DNA from: Tribonema minus
Taxonomy: Eukaryota > Sar > Xanthophyceae > Tribonematales > Tribonemataceae
Assembly (NCBI GenBank): GCA_017506865.1
Contig: JAFCMP010000112.1
Coordinates: 1,116,001-1,180,000, forward strand
Direction: 5' to 3'
Length of the DNA stretch: 64,000 nucleotides
Shown: piece after piece, positions 18,783-28,037 of the stretch
Layout of the letters: each line of letters begins with the position of its first letter
Numbering within the stretch: the first letter of the stretch is position 1
Translations under genes and position numbers: made by a program
Notes under the pieces: generated by a model
The model's input: the letters and a program-made list of their open reading frames with translations, nothing else
Database searches by the model: none
What the model was told of the DNA's origin: nothing

Positions 18783-19870
18783 AACTGTGATGGCGTGAAT
18801 CGATCGCAGGCCTGATGTGTCGACTTGCGATCATCCCACCTTGATTGTGATGGCGTAAATCGATCGCAGGCATGAGTTGTTGACGTGCGTGACTTTGACT
18901 TTTTAGCCGTCCGCCGTAAAGAGCGAGAAGGCACAGCTAAAAATAGCGAGCCCCCAAAAACGATTTGTTACGGCCTCAAAATCCGTCATCAGTCAGCGCT
19001 AGTGATAGCTCTGCTGACTTCATTGTGATGGCGTGAATCGATCGCAGGCATGAGCTGTTCACTTGCGTGACTTTGACCTTTTGGCCGTCCGCCATAAAGA
19101 GCGAGAAGGCACAGCTCAAACAGCGAGCCCCCAGAAACGATTTGTTGAGCTCGCCCAAGCCAACATCAGCTAGCGCTACTCTTAGCGATCATCCTACCTC
19201 CATTGTGATGGAGCGAATCAATCGCAGGCATGAGCTGTTGACTTGCGTGACTTTGACCTTTTGGCCTTTTGGCCGTCCGCCATAAAGAGCGAGAAGGCAC
19301 AGCTAAAACAGCGAGCCCCCAGAAACGATTTGTTGAGCTCGCCCAAGCCAACATCAGCTAGCGCTACTCTTAGCGATCATCCTACCTCCATTGTGATGGA
19401 GTGAATCGATCGCAGGCATGAGCTGTTCGCTTGCGTGACTTTGACCTCTTGGCCTTTTGGCCGTACGCCATAAAGAGCGAGAAGGCAAAGCTAAAACAGC
19501 GAGTCCCCAGAAACGATTTGTTGAGCTCGCCCAAGCCAACATCAGCTAGCGCTACTCTTAGCGATCATCCTACCTTCCTTGTTATGGCGTGAATCGATCG
19601 CAGGCATGAGTTGTTGACTTGCGTGACTTTCACCTTTTGGCCGTCCGCCATAAAGAGCGAGAAGGCACAGCTAAAACAGCGAGCCCCCAGAAACGACTTG
19701 TTGAGCTCGCCCAAGCCAACATCAGCTAGCGCTACTCTTAGCGATCATCCTACCTTCCTTATTATTGCGTGAATCGATCGCAGGCATGAGTTGTTGACTT
19801 GCGTGACTTTGACCTTTTGGCCGTCCGCCATAAAGAGCGAGAAGGCACAGCTAAAACAGCGAGCCCACAC
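18783..19870 (+). repeat. Satellite array of about 185 bp units
   Basis: About five full units and one or two partial units repeat at 180-190 bp. Each contains GTGAATCGATCGCAGGCATGA, CCTTTTGGCCGTCCGCCATA and CGAAACGATTTGTTGAGC-like blocks. The middle units are nearly identical and the outer ones are diverged, as expected for unequal crossover. Several units differ by a duplicated TTTTGGCC. Short open frames within it are repeat by-products. The array sits exactly between two same-strand copies of the AT-rich element. Confidence 0.88.
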
Positions 19871-19965
19871 CTTAGAATTACATATGCCTGAAGTTGAGGT
19901 GTTCATCTTTACGCACTCAACACACACCTGATCTGTACTACACTTGCTAGTATACCACAAAATAA

Positions 19966-20200
19966 GTCGCCAACACTTTTCAAAACCTTGTGGATTTTTT
20001 GGTCTTCACTGAATTATTTTGAGCTCTGTAGGTAATACTCTCACAGAGAGAGACAACAAGATCAGGATGTAGCTTGGTTGAAAGTCCCTCGGAATTATTT
20101 CCAGTAATATTCAATTAATGAAGGTGAATTAAATAACTGTCAGTATTGTCGTATATCCAAAATCCTCGCCCAATAATCTTGGAAAAATAAATTTTCGGGA
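19966..20200 (+). repeat. Dispersed AT-rich element, copy 2 (3' truncated)
   Basis: It carries the same core as copy 1 but ends soon after CCTCGCCCAATAATC. The GGGTAGTTATGTAG block and minisatellite tail are missing. The following 230 bp to the SET gene are AT-rich and unremarkable. Confidence 0.82.
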
Positions 20201-20429
20201 TTTGGGCTCTCCAAGTGAGCATTCATAAGAGCTCTTTAAAATGATATGTACCTAGGCAATCTGAATGTGGAATTTCCAATGGGTAATCACGGCACTGCAC
20301 AAGACAAGACCAGTGTAAAGGGCAGATGCAAGTCCAGATGTAGATGTTCAAAGTCCCTTCAACAGGTGTTTGTCCGATTTTGTGCTTCTATTGGCTCAGA
20401 AATAATATTGATTTGAGAAAAGAGCAGTG

Positions 20430-20984
20430 ATGGCGGCGATAGAGCAAGAGATTAAGGAGATTCGTTCCCAGCTTTTCGATCTGCAATTTGAGCACCCTTC
20501 ACTTGATGCAGATGTCTCACAGTGTCAGTTTCTCGAGAAAGGCAAAAGGTGCACTTCTACTGCAGACACATATTCATGCTTCTGTGATGACCATGCCCCG
20601 CTGGTGTACGGTTTAAGGGTACGGCAATCGACTGTGCCCATTGCTGGCTACGGTTTATTTGCAACTGCGAAAATGCCACAAGGGGAAACAGTTGATGTGT
20701 ACGCTGGCAAGGTCGCAGCATTTGTGAATGACGCCGAAGGCGATTATCTCATTTCAGTAAAGGACGTGCACACCATCGATGCGAGGGCACGCCAATCGTG
20801 CATCGCTAGGTACATCAACCACAGCGACCACAATGCCAACTGTCGCTTTGTCTACTTTGAATCGCCAGGCAAGCACATGCATGTCATAGTGCAAACTATA
20901 CACGACGTGCAAAAGGACGAAGAGCTTTTTGTAGACTACGGTCCTTTGTTGGCGAAGCACCTTCAAATTAAACCGAGAGATTAA
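20430..20984 (+). CDS. SET-domain lysine methyltransferase
   Basis: The 184-residue protein consists of a short helical N-terminus with a Cys/His cluster (CQFLEKGKRC, CFCDDH) and a compact SET domain. Visible SET motifs are GYGLFAT, then ARYINHSDHNANC (the NHS core that binds the cofactor) and DEELFVDYG with the catalytic Tyr. The size is close to the small viral SET proteins of chloroviruses that methylate histone H3. A chromatin or viral-protein lysine target is inferred. The frame overlaps the 3' end of the opposite gene by four bases. Confidence 0.85.
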   Translation: MAAIEQEIKEIRSQLFDLQFEHPSLDADVSQCQFLEKGKRCTSTADTYSCFCDDHAPLVYGLRVRQSTVPIAGYGLFATAKMPQGETVDVYAGKVAAFVNDAEGDYLISVKDVHTIDARARQSCIARYINHSDHNANCRFVYFESPGKHMHVIVQTIHDVQKDEELFVDYGPLLAKHLQIKPRD

Positions 20985-23302
20985 ATGCTATCAAGCTTGC
21001 GACCCTCGTGCTTCTTCAAGAACGACTTTAGGGCCTTCGCGTTGCTACTGAGTCTGATGAAGTGACCAAGCACCTTTGCCTCGAACGCCGGTTGCTCCAC
21101 TACTCGCACCACGAATGAGTTCCGCCCAAAGATCTTGCAGAAATGCTCCCTACCCAATCTGTCGATCCAACGGGCCGCCACTGCGAGGAAGCGAGGGTCT
21201 GTGAGTCTCGAGGCCACGCCGTTGCACATGAATGTGCACAGGTACTCGCCTAGAAGCTCGTGCCACTCGAGGATGCGCTGGTTGACAGCATCGTCTTCTA
21301 TTGCCTTGGCTGTGCTACCAGACATGAATGTGACGAAATCGTCCTTGCCGAGTCTCTCGTACCACGTCTCCAGGCGTGCCATGAACGCGTCGTCAAGAAG
21401 CCGTGACGCCACTCCGTTGCATACGAACGTCTGAAACTTGCATCCGAGTCGCTCGTACCAGGTCTCCAGGCGTGCCATGAACGCGTCGTCAAGAAGCCGT
21501 GACGCCACGCTGCCGCATATGAAAGTCTGAAACTTGTCACCGAGTCGCTTGTACCAGGTCTCCAGGCGTGCCATGAATGCGTCGTCAAGAAGCCGTGACG
21601 CCACGCTGCCGCAAATGAAAGTCTGAAACTTGGCACCGAGTCGCTCGTACCAGGTCTCCAGGCGTGCCATGAACGCGTCGTCAAGAAGCCGTGACGCCAC
21701 TCCGTTGCACATGAACGTCTGAAACTTGCCACCGAGTCTCTCGTACCATGTCTCCAGGCGTGCCATGAACGCGTCGTCAAGAAGCCGTGACGCCACGCTG
21801 CCGCATATGAAAGTCTGAAACTTGTCACCAAGTCGCTCGTACCAGGTGTCCAGGCGTGCCATGAACGCGTCGTCGAGAAGCCTTGACGCCACGCTGCCGC
21901 AAATGAACGCTTGAAAGTTGGCGCCGAGTCGCTCGTACCAGGTCTCCAGGGGTGCCATGAACGCGTCGTCAAGAAGCCGTGACGCCACGCTATTGCACAT
22001 GAATGTCTGAAACTTGTCACCGAGTCGCTCGTACCAGGTCTCCAGGCGTGCCATGAACGCGTCGTCAAGAAGCCGTGACGCCACGCTATTGCATATGAAC
22101 GTCTGAAAGTTGCCACCGAGTCTCTCATACCATGTCTCCAGGCGTGCCATGAACGCGTCGTCAAGAAGCCGTGACGCCACGCTGCCGCATATGAACGCCG
22201 AGAACGAGTCGTCTAGGCGTTTGTACCACGTGTCGAGCACTTGATCGTGTGACGGCAGGTCCAAGTAGAGATCGCCTCCTTTGAGAAGGATGGCCCAGAG
22301 TTGCTTCATCCCCCTGGATTGCCATTTGAGCAGGAAGGCTTGGACTTCTGGAAGGTGTGCCTTGACGTTGCGGAGGTGGACGTGCTTGGTGGGAAAGCGG
22401 CCGCTCGGGTTTCCGTACAGCAGCTGAGTGAGGAATGAGCGACCTTCCGCGCGTCTCTGAAGCTCCTCGGGGTCAATGGCGAGCGCAGTCACGATGCTCT
22501 GGTGCATGGTGTCGGATGAGATGTCGCCGGTGGCGCAACAGCGAACCATGCCGTTGAGCATCTCCATCGTCTCCAGGAATATTGCTCTGGCGAATGGCGC
22601 ATTCGCTTTCATGAGGTGCCACGACGGGTGAGGACGGCTTTCGAGGGCCACGAAGCACTTGCTGTCGATCTCGCAGACGGTGACGCCGAGAGGCGAGAGC
22701 TCTGTTATCCTTTTCACCAGACCCAGCTCGATCGCTGTCTCATGGGCGGCCTGACACGTATTGCCGGCGATGAAGACGCACGGCGCAGTGTCTGCATCTA
22801 CCGCATCGAGTTGAATGGCGAGGCGGCGGTAGTAGTCCGCGACGATCTCAGGGTCGGTAGCCCATGTAGCGACTACGTCTTGGTCGATGATCTTGTTGGT
22901 GGTGGTGGAGCTGAGCACACAGAAGTCGTTCCAGGAGACGGCGGTGACGTGGTTGCGATCCAGGGTCTTGCGCATGTCTCTCTCGGTCGCCGAGATGGTT
23001 TCGGCAGAGTCATTTGCCACTGGGTAAAGGCCTTGAACGATCAGCGGCGTGCCCGACATCGGTTGTTGAATGTAGACGGTGACGTGCTCAGGTTTACCCT
23101 TGACGCACTGCATCTGTTTGGCAATGATGGCATCGCTGACTTCAATACGTCTGCAGCGGCGCTTACGATCGGGATCGCGATGAGCGGGCGTTCTCTTGAA
23201 GATGTCGCTCATCTCTTTGATGATCATCTCATCTGCGACCTTCTCCCACATTGCATCGTCGGCCTTGCGCTTGGCGACGCACTCATCTGTCAGAGCAGGC
23301 AT
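20981..23302 (-). CDS. Large protein with 32-residue tandem repeats
   Basis: The protein has 773 residues. The first 340 are unique: a basic RKRRCRR patch, then an alpha/beta domain with CVFIAGNTC and ESRPHPSWHLM. The latter faintly recalls the HPS loop of uracil-DNA glycosylase-like folds, but the other motifs are not seen. The rest holds nine close copies of a 32-residue unit (LLDDAFMARLETWYERLG, then F-x-T-F-I/M-C, then SVASR). One degenerate unit precedes them and two follow. The 96-bp DNA units are almost identical, so the array expanded recently. The C-terminus is basic. A helical solenoid scaffold is likely. Confidence 0.7.
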   Translation of the reverse strand: MPALTDECVAKRKADDAMWEKVADEMIIKEMSDIFKRTPAHRDPDRKRRCRRIEVSDAIIAKQMQCVKGKPEHVTVYIQQPMSGTPLIVQGLYPVANDSAETISATERDMRKTLDRNHVTAVSWNDFCVLSSTTTNKIIDQDVVATWATDPEIVADYYRRLAIQLDAVDADTAPCVFIAGNTCQAAHETAIELGLVKRITELSPLGVTVCEIDSKCFVALESRPHPSWHLMKANAPFARAIFLETMEMLNGMVRCCATGDISSDTMHQSIVTALAIDPEELQRRAEGRSFLTQLLYGNPSGRFPTKHVHLRNVKAHLPEVQAFLLKWQSRGMKQLWAILLKGGDLYLDLPSHDQVLDTWYKRLDDSFSAFICGSVASRLLDDAFMARLETWYERLGGNFQTFICNSVASRLLDDAFMARLETWYERLGDKFQTFMCNSVASRLLDDAFMAPLETWYERLGANFQAFICGSVASRLLDDAFMARLDTWYERLGDKFQTFICGSVASRLLDDAFMARLETWYERLGGKFQTFMCNGVASRLLDDAFMARLETWYERLGAKFQTFICGSVASRLLDDAFMARLETWYKRLGDKFQTFICGSVASRLLDDAFMARLETWYERLGCKFQTFVCNGVASRLLDDAFMARLETWYERLGKDDFVTFMSGSTAKAIEDDAVNQRILEWHELLGEYLCTFMCNGVASRLTDPRFLAVAARWIDRLGREHFCKIFGRNSFVVRVVEQPAFEAKVLGHFIRLSSNAKALKSFLKKHEGRKLDSI
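21330..22200. repeat. 96-bp coding tandem array
   Basis: Nine highly similar 96-bp units lie inside the 773-residue gene, with CAGGCGTGCCATGAACGCGT as the most conserved block. Unit-to-unit changes cluster in the codons before and after the F-Q-T-F core. Confidence 0.85.
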
Positions 23303-23435
23303 GCTCACTGTGGTTGTGATTGTGACAATATATTTATGAGCTCAAGAAATTATACTTAAAATAATTTTATTAAATCTAAATTTTTTATCGTGTCTGTGCA
23401 ATAATTACACACCGGACTTCACAGCATCAGAAAAT

Positions 23436-25514
23436 ATGCAAGAGAACGTTTGGACACCTCTCGCAAGCTGGCTACTGGCCACATACCCAGATGATGTCCT
23501 CATGCCAGTAAAAAAGGGCTGCAAGGCGCCGATGTTTGCTCACAGCAACGGTCAGTGGTCCTGGGGGCGATTTGACGAGTTCTGTGAGCGCCGTCCGGTG
23601 GCCAACTACAACGTCGCCATTCTGCTGAGGACGCTATGTGTGGTAGACGTCGATTCACACGACATTGTGGTGGATCTGGAGCAAAGGTTCCCATGTCTCA
23701 AGTCGTGCCCATCCGAGACCACAAGAAAGGGCAAGCACTTTTTCTTCAAGCGTAGCGCTTTGTGTGACTCGGCCGAGTTCTACGATCAGCGCTCAACGGT
23801 CGTTTCAATGGTGGACTTCAAGACGATCTCCGCAACTGGCACCTCATCTGTCATCGTCGTTGGCCCAAGCGAGAACAAGACATGGGTCAAAACACCGTGG
23901 AGCATGGGCGACGTGTTGCAAGAAATACCCGAGCACCTGTTGCGAGCCGTCGCAATCCCTATGCACAAGACAGCCAGTGTGATCTTTTCATTTCCAACCG
24001 GTGAGGACTTGGTGGTCCACAAAAATCAACACCTATACAAGTTTGACCTGGTCACAAGCATTATAGGTGATGAGAGCGATGGAGAGGTGCAAGAGGCGCA
24101 AGAGGTTCCGCTGTATCATGGCTCGGCGCAGCTTATGCGGGAGCTGCTCTTTTTCCTCGAAAACCGGCGCTACAGCACCTGGCTTGTGGACGTGAGGGAG
24201 ATCGAGAGGCTCGCCGACTACGCGTGTGGCACTCCGACTGTCATGCGCTCGCTCTCTTCAACAAACCCGGCGAGTCCGACAGCGTGGATTACATCGATCG
24301 ACGGCGTGTCACGAGAGTGGGCTGCGGCATACGTATCAGGCGACATCATCGACATTTCGACATTGCAGCCGCACATCACATACACGCCGCTCGCCAAGGA
24401 CGACAAATGGTTGCTTGAAAGCGCTCCCCACATCGACCTGCCACGAGGGACGCCAATGCTTCGAGCGGACATACTCGAGTACGCTGGCCAGCATTTGCCT
24501 ACACCGGTACAGCTCATTCTGCAAGTCTTCCCCAACGTCGTGCTCGCCGGCAGCTCCGCGTTGGACATTGCGTGCCCCCACATTCTCACGGCGCCATCAG
24601 ACTATGACTTCTACATTTTCGGTGTGGACACTGAGGAACAAGCAATTGGGATCATCGACGGCATTAAAGAGATTGTGAAACCTGAAACGGTAACACAGAC
24701 GGGCTCAGCTCTCACCATGCTCGTGGAGGACGAAGATCAAGGCGAGGTCACTATCCAGATAATCTTGCGGCGGTACGGCAGCATTAAGCATATCATCAAC
24801 AGCTTTGATGTGGCGCCGTGCCAAGCGCTGTTTCACGGCGGCAAACTTTGGGTATCGGCGAGCTGGGTCTTCGCAATCAAGCACATGGCGATGTTCGTCA
24901 ATTTTCACAAGTGGACGACGTCATCCGTGTCACGTGTGTTCAAATACTACTCGAAAGGATTTGAGGTATATGTGCCGGGCCTCAGGCGACATGCGTTCAT
25001 AGGCGCTGAGCGAATAGACCATCCTGAGCCAGGCGTCAAAAACCTCATCCGAATCGAGCGAGCGCACGACCAGCAGTGTGTGTACACAGGACGCCTCTCT
25101 GCGTACAGCGCCTTCATGCGAGACGAGATGGCCAAGATGAGGACAGAGTACGCCGACATGCCGTACAAGGAGCGGTTCGAAAAGGTTTACAGTAACTGGC
25201 AAGAGATTGAGGAGCCCAAGGCCAAGAAGCAGAGGGTGCAGGCAAAGAGAATCAGCGGCGACACATTGAAAGTGCTTGTTAAGGCGTACAATTACTGGGG
25301 TGCAAAACATCAGTCTGGGTATAGCGAGTTCCTCGGCAAAGACAGACTGCCTCATGCCTTGCGATCTCTAGTCAACACGGGGATGCAGTGGCTGGGGTTG
25401 AGGCCCGTAAAGGGTATAGAGCCATGCCAATTGACTGTGCCAGCAGCATCAGGGGAACCGTTTCATCTCTCGCCACCCAACTTCGCCGGCCTGTACGATT
25501 TCAATAAAGTGTGA
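23436..25514 (+). CDS. Prim-Pol-like primase fused to nucleotidyltransferase-like domain
   Basis: The protein has 692 residues. The N-terminus resembles the archaeo-eukaryotic primase fold of bifunctional primase-polymerases: a D-x-D pair in VVDVDSHD (D71/D73) and a following RKGKHFFF (98-104) that matches the conserved basic/His strand. Around residues 370-395, GSSAL-x(8)-TAPSDYDFYIFG has the GS...DxD form of a minimal nucleotidyltransferase. The last 150 residues are basic (KAKKQRVQAKR) and helical. No SF3 helicase is attached, unlike the usual D5-type protein. A role in priming viral replication is inferred. Confidence 0.6.
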   Translation: MQENVWTPLASWLLATYPDDVLMPVKKGCKAPMFAHSNGQWSWGRFDEFCERRPVANYNVAILLRTLCVVDVDSHDIVVDLEQRFPCLKSCPSETTRKGKHFFFKRSALCDSAEFYDQRSTVVSMVDFKTISATGTSSVIVVGPSENKTWVKTPWSMGDVLQEIPEHLLRAVAIPMHKTASVIFSFPTGEDLVVHKNQHLYKFDLVTSIIGDESDGEVQEAQEVPLYHGSAQLMRELLFFLENRRYSTWLVDVREIERLADYACGTPTVMRSLSSTNPASPTAWITSIDGVSREWAAAYVSGDIIDISTLQPHITYTPLAKDDKWLLESAPHIDLPRGTPMLRADILEYAGQHLPTPVQLILQVFPNVVLAGSSALDIACPHILTAPSDYDFYIFGVDTEEQAIGIIDGIKEIVKPETVTQTGSALTMLVEDEDQGEVTIQIILRRYGSIKHIINSFDVAPCQALFHGGKLWVSASWVFAIKHMAMFVNFHKWTTSSVSRVFKYYSKGFEVYVPGLRRHAFIGAERIDHPEPGVKNLIRIERAHDQQCVYTGRLSAYSAFMRDEMAKMRTEYADMPYKERFEKVYSNWQEIEEPKAKKQRVQAKRISGDTLKVLVKAYNYWGAKHQSGYSEFLGKDRLPHALRSLVNTGMQWLGLRPVKGIEPCQLTVPAASGEPFHLSPPNFAGLYDFNKV

Positions 25515-26780
25515 TCAATCGATGTGATGCACGTACTCGCGGGAGTACGACGGAATGCGGCGTCCGTATCGGATTTGGTCTGGTTTCTTTTGCTGCTTGA
25601 TGGAAAAGTTTGCAGCCACTGTTTGACCCGTCTCAGTGTCAATGATGTTGAGGACGTAGTGACCATATGTAAGGCCTTGGCGGAACGTCATTTCAACGCT
25701 GTCCTCCATGTCGCCCCAGATGTACTCAAACAGACCGGATCCGCCTGTGACGGTCGATGCGAATATGATGCCATTAGATGAGCCCAGACCGATGGTGGGC
25801 TTGGTGGCACCGGGGAACACTTTGATCTCGTCGTACTTTGGCACAACATAATCGACAGCGCACTCCATGGCCTCCGCGGTATCTGTGATGTACATGGTGT
25901 ACTCGCCTTCCTCAAGGTCGGTGCGATTCGCAGTGAAAATGGCAGCATTATCGCTCCAGCGGAAAATATAATGGCCATTGCCTCCTTGAATTTGTGCGAA
26001 GCCGACCGAGCCTATGGCGTTACCGAAGCTGGGCTGTACGATGCCCTGCTTGACGACCGTAATTGGCTCTGGGTCCTCCACGGTGAATGTGAATGTGACC
26101 GGCGCGGAGCCGCATGTGTCACGGAGGACCAGCGTGTACTCGCCGCTACCCAGGTCCGCTCTGCCATGTGTGTCTATAGACTCGTCGTCTGCCCAAGTCA
26201 CCTGATAGTTACCGTTACCTCCTCCAAACTCGCTATCAGCGATGGAGGCCGTGGTGCCGCCGTACACCTGATTTTGTGTTACAAAACCAGCCTTGACGAT
26301 GCTCAGAGGCTCGAAATCCTCAACTATGTATTCGTATAAGAGCTGTGTGCTCCCAATCGTGTCATCGATGATCAGAACGTACGTGCCTTTGGCGAGGTCT
26401 GAGCGCGTGCTGCTGGTGAGGCTGGCGTCGTCACGCCAAGCAAACGTGTAAAGGGATGAGCCGCCTGACACCTGCGCCGGCCCTATAGAACCCGTCTTGG
26501 AGCGAAACGCCGAGTTTGTAATGGTCCCGGGCGTATCAACTGTGAGCGGGCCGTTCTCTCTCACGGTGTATGAAAATTCTGCTGTCCCCTCCGTGGACTG
26601 ATCTGTCACAGTGAGCACATACACACCGGCCCTCAAGTTGTTTCTGTCGGCTTCGCCGTTGCCGTCACTCCAGCTGTAGATGAACGGCCCTTCAGCATCG
26701 ATGACGGTGCACTGTGATATGGATCCGGTGGCTCCACCGTACAGTTCTACATCAGTAACCTCACCAGGTACTATCTGCAT
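25515..26780 (-). CDS. SprB-like beta-repeat protein, five repeats
   Basis: The protein has 421 residues built of five repeats of about 80. Each has a G-S-I/V glycine start, an F-x-W-x-D/S-D strand, R-x-D/N-L, then G-x-Y-x-L-x-I-x-D-T, and ends near P-I-x-V. This is the pattern of SprB repeats (PF13573-like), beta-sandwich units of bacterial gliding adhesins. There is no signal peptide. A fibre, spike or host-binding surface protein is inferred. A shorter relative with two repeats is at 49220-49846. The start was chosen at MQIVPG; a longer frame begins with a hydrophobic stretch over the promoter-like region. Confidence 0.7.
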   Translation of the reverse strand: MQIVPGEVTDVELYGGATGSISQCTVIDAEGPFIYSWSDGNGEADRNNLRAGVYVLTVTDQSTEGTAEFSYTVRENGPLTVDTPGTITNSAFRSKTGSIGPAQVSGGSSLYTFAWRDDASLTSSTRSDLAKGTYVLIIDDTIGSTQLLYEYIVEDFEPLSIVKAGFVTQNQVYGGTTASIADSEFGGGNGNYQVTWADDESIDTHGRADLGSGEYTLVLRDTCGSAPVTFTFTVEDPEPITVVKQGIVQPSFGNAIGSVGFAQIQGGNGHYIFRWSDNAAIFTANRTDLEEGEYTMYITDTAEAMECAVDYVVPKYDEIKVFPGATKPTIGLGSSNGIIFASTVTGGSGLFEYIWGDMEDSVEMTFRQGLTYGHYVLNIIDTETGQTVAANFSIKQQKKPDQIRYGRRIPSYSREYVHHID

Positions 26781-26864
26781 TGTATTGTATATTTGTAAAG
26801 CCAATATAAAAAAACCATGTTTCACATATGAGAAAAATATTCTCTATTTAGAATCAAAAGCCTC

Positions 26865-28037
26865 ATGGATGACACCGTATCCATCTCTGAGGAGCTTCTG
26901 CGGGCTGTAGCGAACCCTTTTCGCCTGAAAGACAAGTTCGTGAGCTCCGATGGCATCACGTTCGATCTAGGCGAGACTGGCGAAGGGAATGTACTGGATC
27001 TGGACGCGCCCGGGCTGGAAGATCTGACGAGCGCAATCATGGGATTCAAGACACAGCCTTCGTCTCCCGTGGTAGATAAGACGATGCCATCCCCAGCGCC
27101 TCAGAGGACATCCCCTACGCCTCAAAGACTGCCGTCTTACAAGGTCGCTTCTCCTCCCGTGGAGAGGCGCAGATCCAACCCCGTTGTGCAGTCTGACGCG
27201 TCACCGCAGATGCGCCAGTCCGACTATTCCAATGAGCGGCGCAGAGAGCGCAGGCGCAGGCGTGAGAACCGCCACAGGTCAAAGTACGAAGAAGTGTATC
27301 AGCGACCGGTGACGCCGCCGCCGCAGCTGCCTCCATCGCCCCCTGCCCCACAGCAGCAAATGTTTCACGAAGAGATGAACAAAGTGCACGATGAGTTTGA
27401 TGAGTTCCGCAGGAGTAATCAGAGGGAGAGCGAGAGTATTGAGAAAGCGGAACTGCTAGCTATTATGAACCAGCTGGAGCGTGAGGGATTCCCTCCTACA
27501 AAGCGCATGAGCTCAAGCACACCGCTAGATGACATACGATACGAAGTGTACCGACAGAAGCGTGATGCGAACCGCCAGAAGAGCCTCAAGAGCATGCGCA
27601 ACTACCTGGTGACGGCTTCATCAATATTGGAAATGGTCAACGACACTTGCAATCCATTTGAGCTCAATTTGAACGGGTTCAGTAGCTCAGTAATGCTGAA
27701 CATTGAGGACTACGACAGCTCTCTGCTTGAGCTTCATCACAAGTACTCTGGACGTGGCAGCAACTGGAGCCCCGAGGTGAAGCTCGCAATGTCACTGACC
27801 TTTGCTGCTATTGTGCATCACACATCTGGCGTGGCATCTAGGCCACGTGAGCGCGGTGGCGATGTGATGGGCGGTGTCAAGAGGATGGCAGGTGGGGGTG
27901 GTGCCGGCGGTCTGTTTGCCGGTCTCAATCCGTTCTCCATGCTGTCCAGCCTGATGCGTGGCAACGCAACCACTGTTCCAGCGGCACCGGCCTCATCGAT
28001 GCGCGGACCGCCCCCGACCGACACGGAATCAGACTAG
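26865..28037 (+). CDS. DUF5767-like NCLDV virion protein
   Basis: The protein has 390 residues. The N-terminus is disordered, Pro/Ser/Arg-rich with a strong basic run (ERRRERRRRRENRHR). The C-terminal 200 residues follow a pattern seen in a family conserved across NCLDVs: E-K-A-E-L-L-x-I-M-N-Q-L-E, D-I-R-Y-E, then NPFELNLNGF, then YDSSLLELHHKY and W-S-P-E-V-K-L-A-M. The tail is Gly/Met-rich. The gene leads the virion gene block. A core or tegument protein is inferred; the family match is from memory of its pattern. Confidence 0.6.
   Translation: MDDTVSISEELLRAVANPFRLKDKFVSSDGITFDLGETGEGNVLDLDAPGLEDLTSAIMGFKTQPSSPVVDKTMPSPAPQRTSPTPQRLPSYKVASPPVERRRSNPVVQSDASPQMRQSDYSNERRRERRRRRENRHRSKYEEVYQRPVTPPPQLPPSPPAPQQQMFHEEMNKVHDEFDEFRRSNQRESESIEKAELLAIMNQLEREGFPPTKRMSSSTPLDDIRYEVYRQKRDANRQKSLKSMRNYLVTASSILEMVNDTCNPFELNLNGFSSSVMLNIEDYDSSLLELHHKYSGRGSNWSPEVKLAMSLTFAAIVHHTSGVASRPRERGGDVMGGVKRMAGGGGAGGLFAGLNPFSMLSSLMRGNATTVPAAPASSMRGPPPTDTESD

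Noticed and set aside
18783-19870. Possible CRISPR array
   Set aside because: Units are contiguous with no unique spacers and about 185 bp long; this is a satellite, and no cas genes are present.
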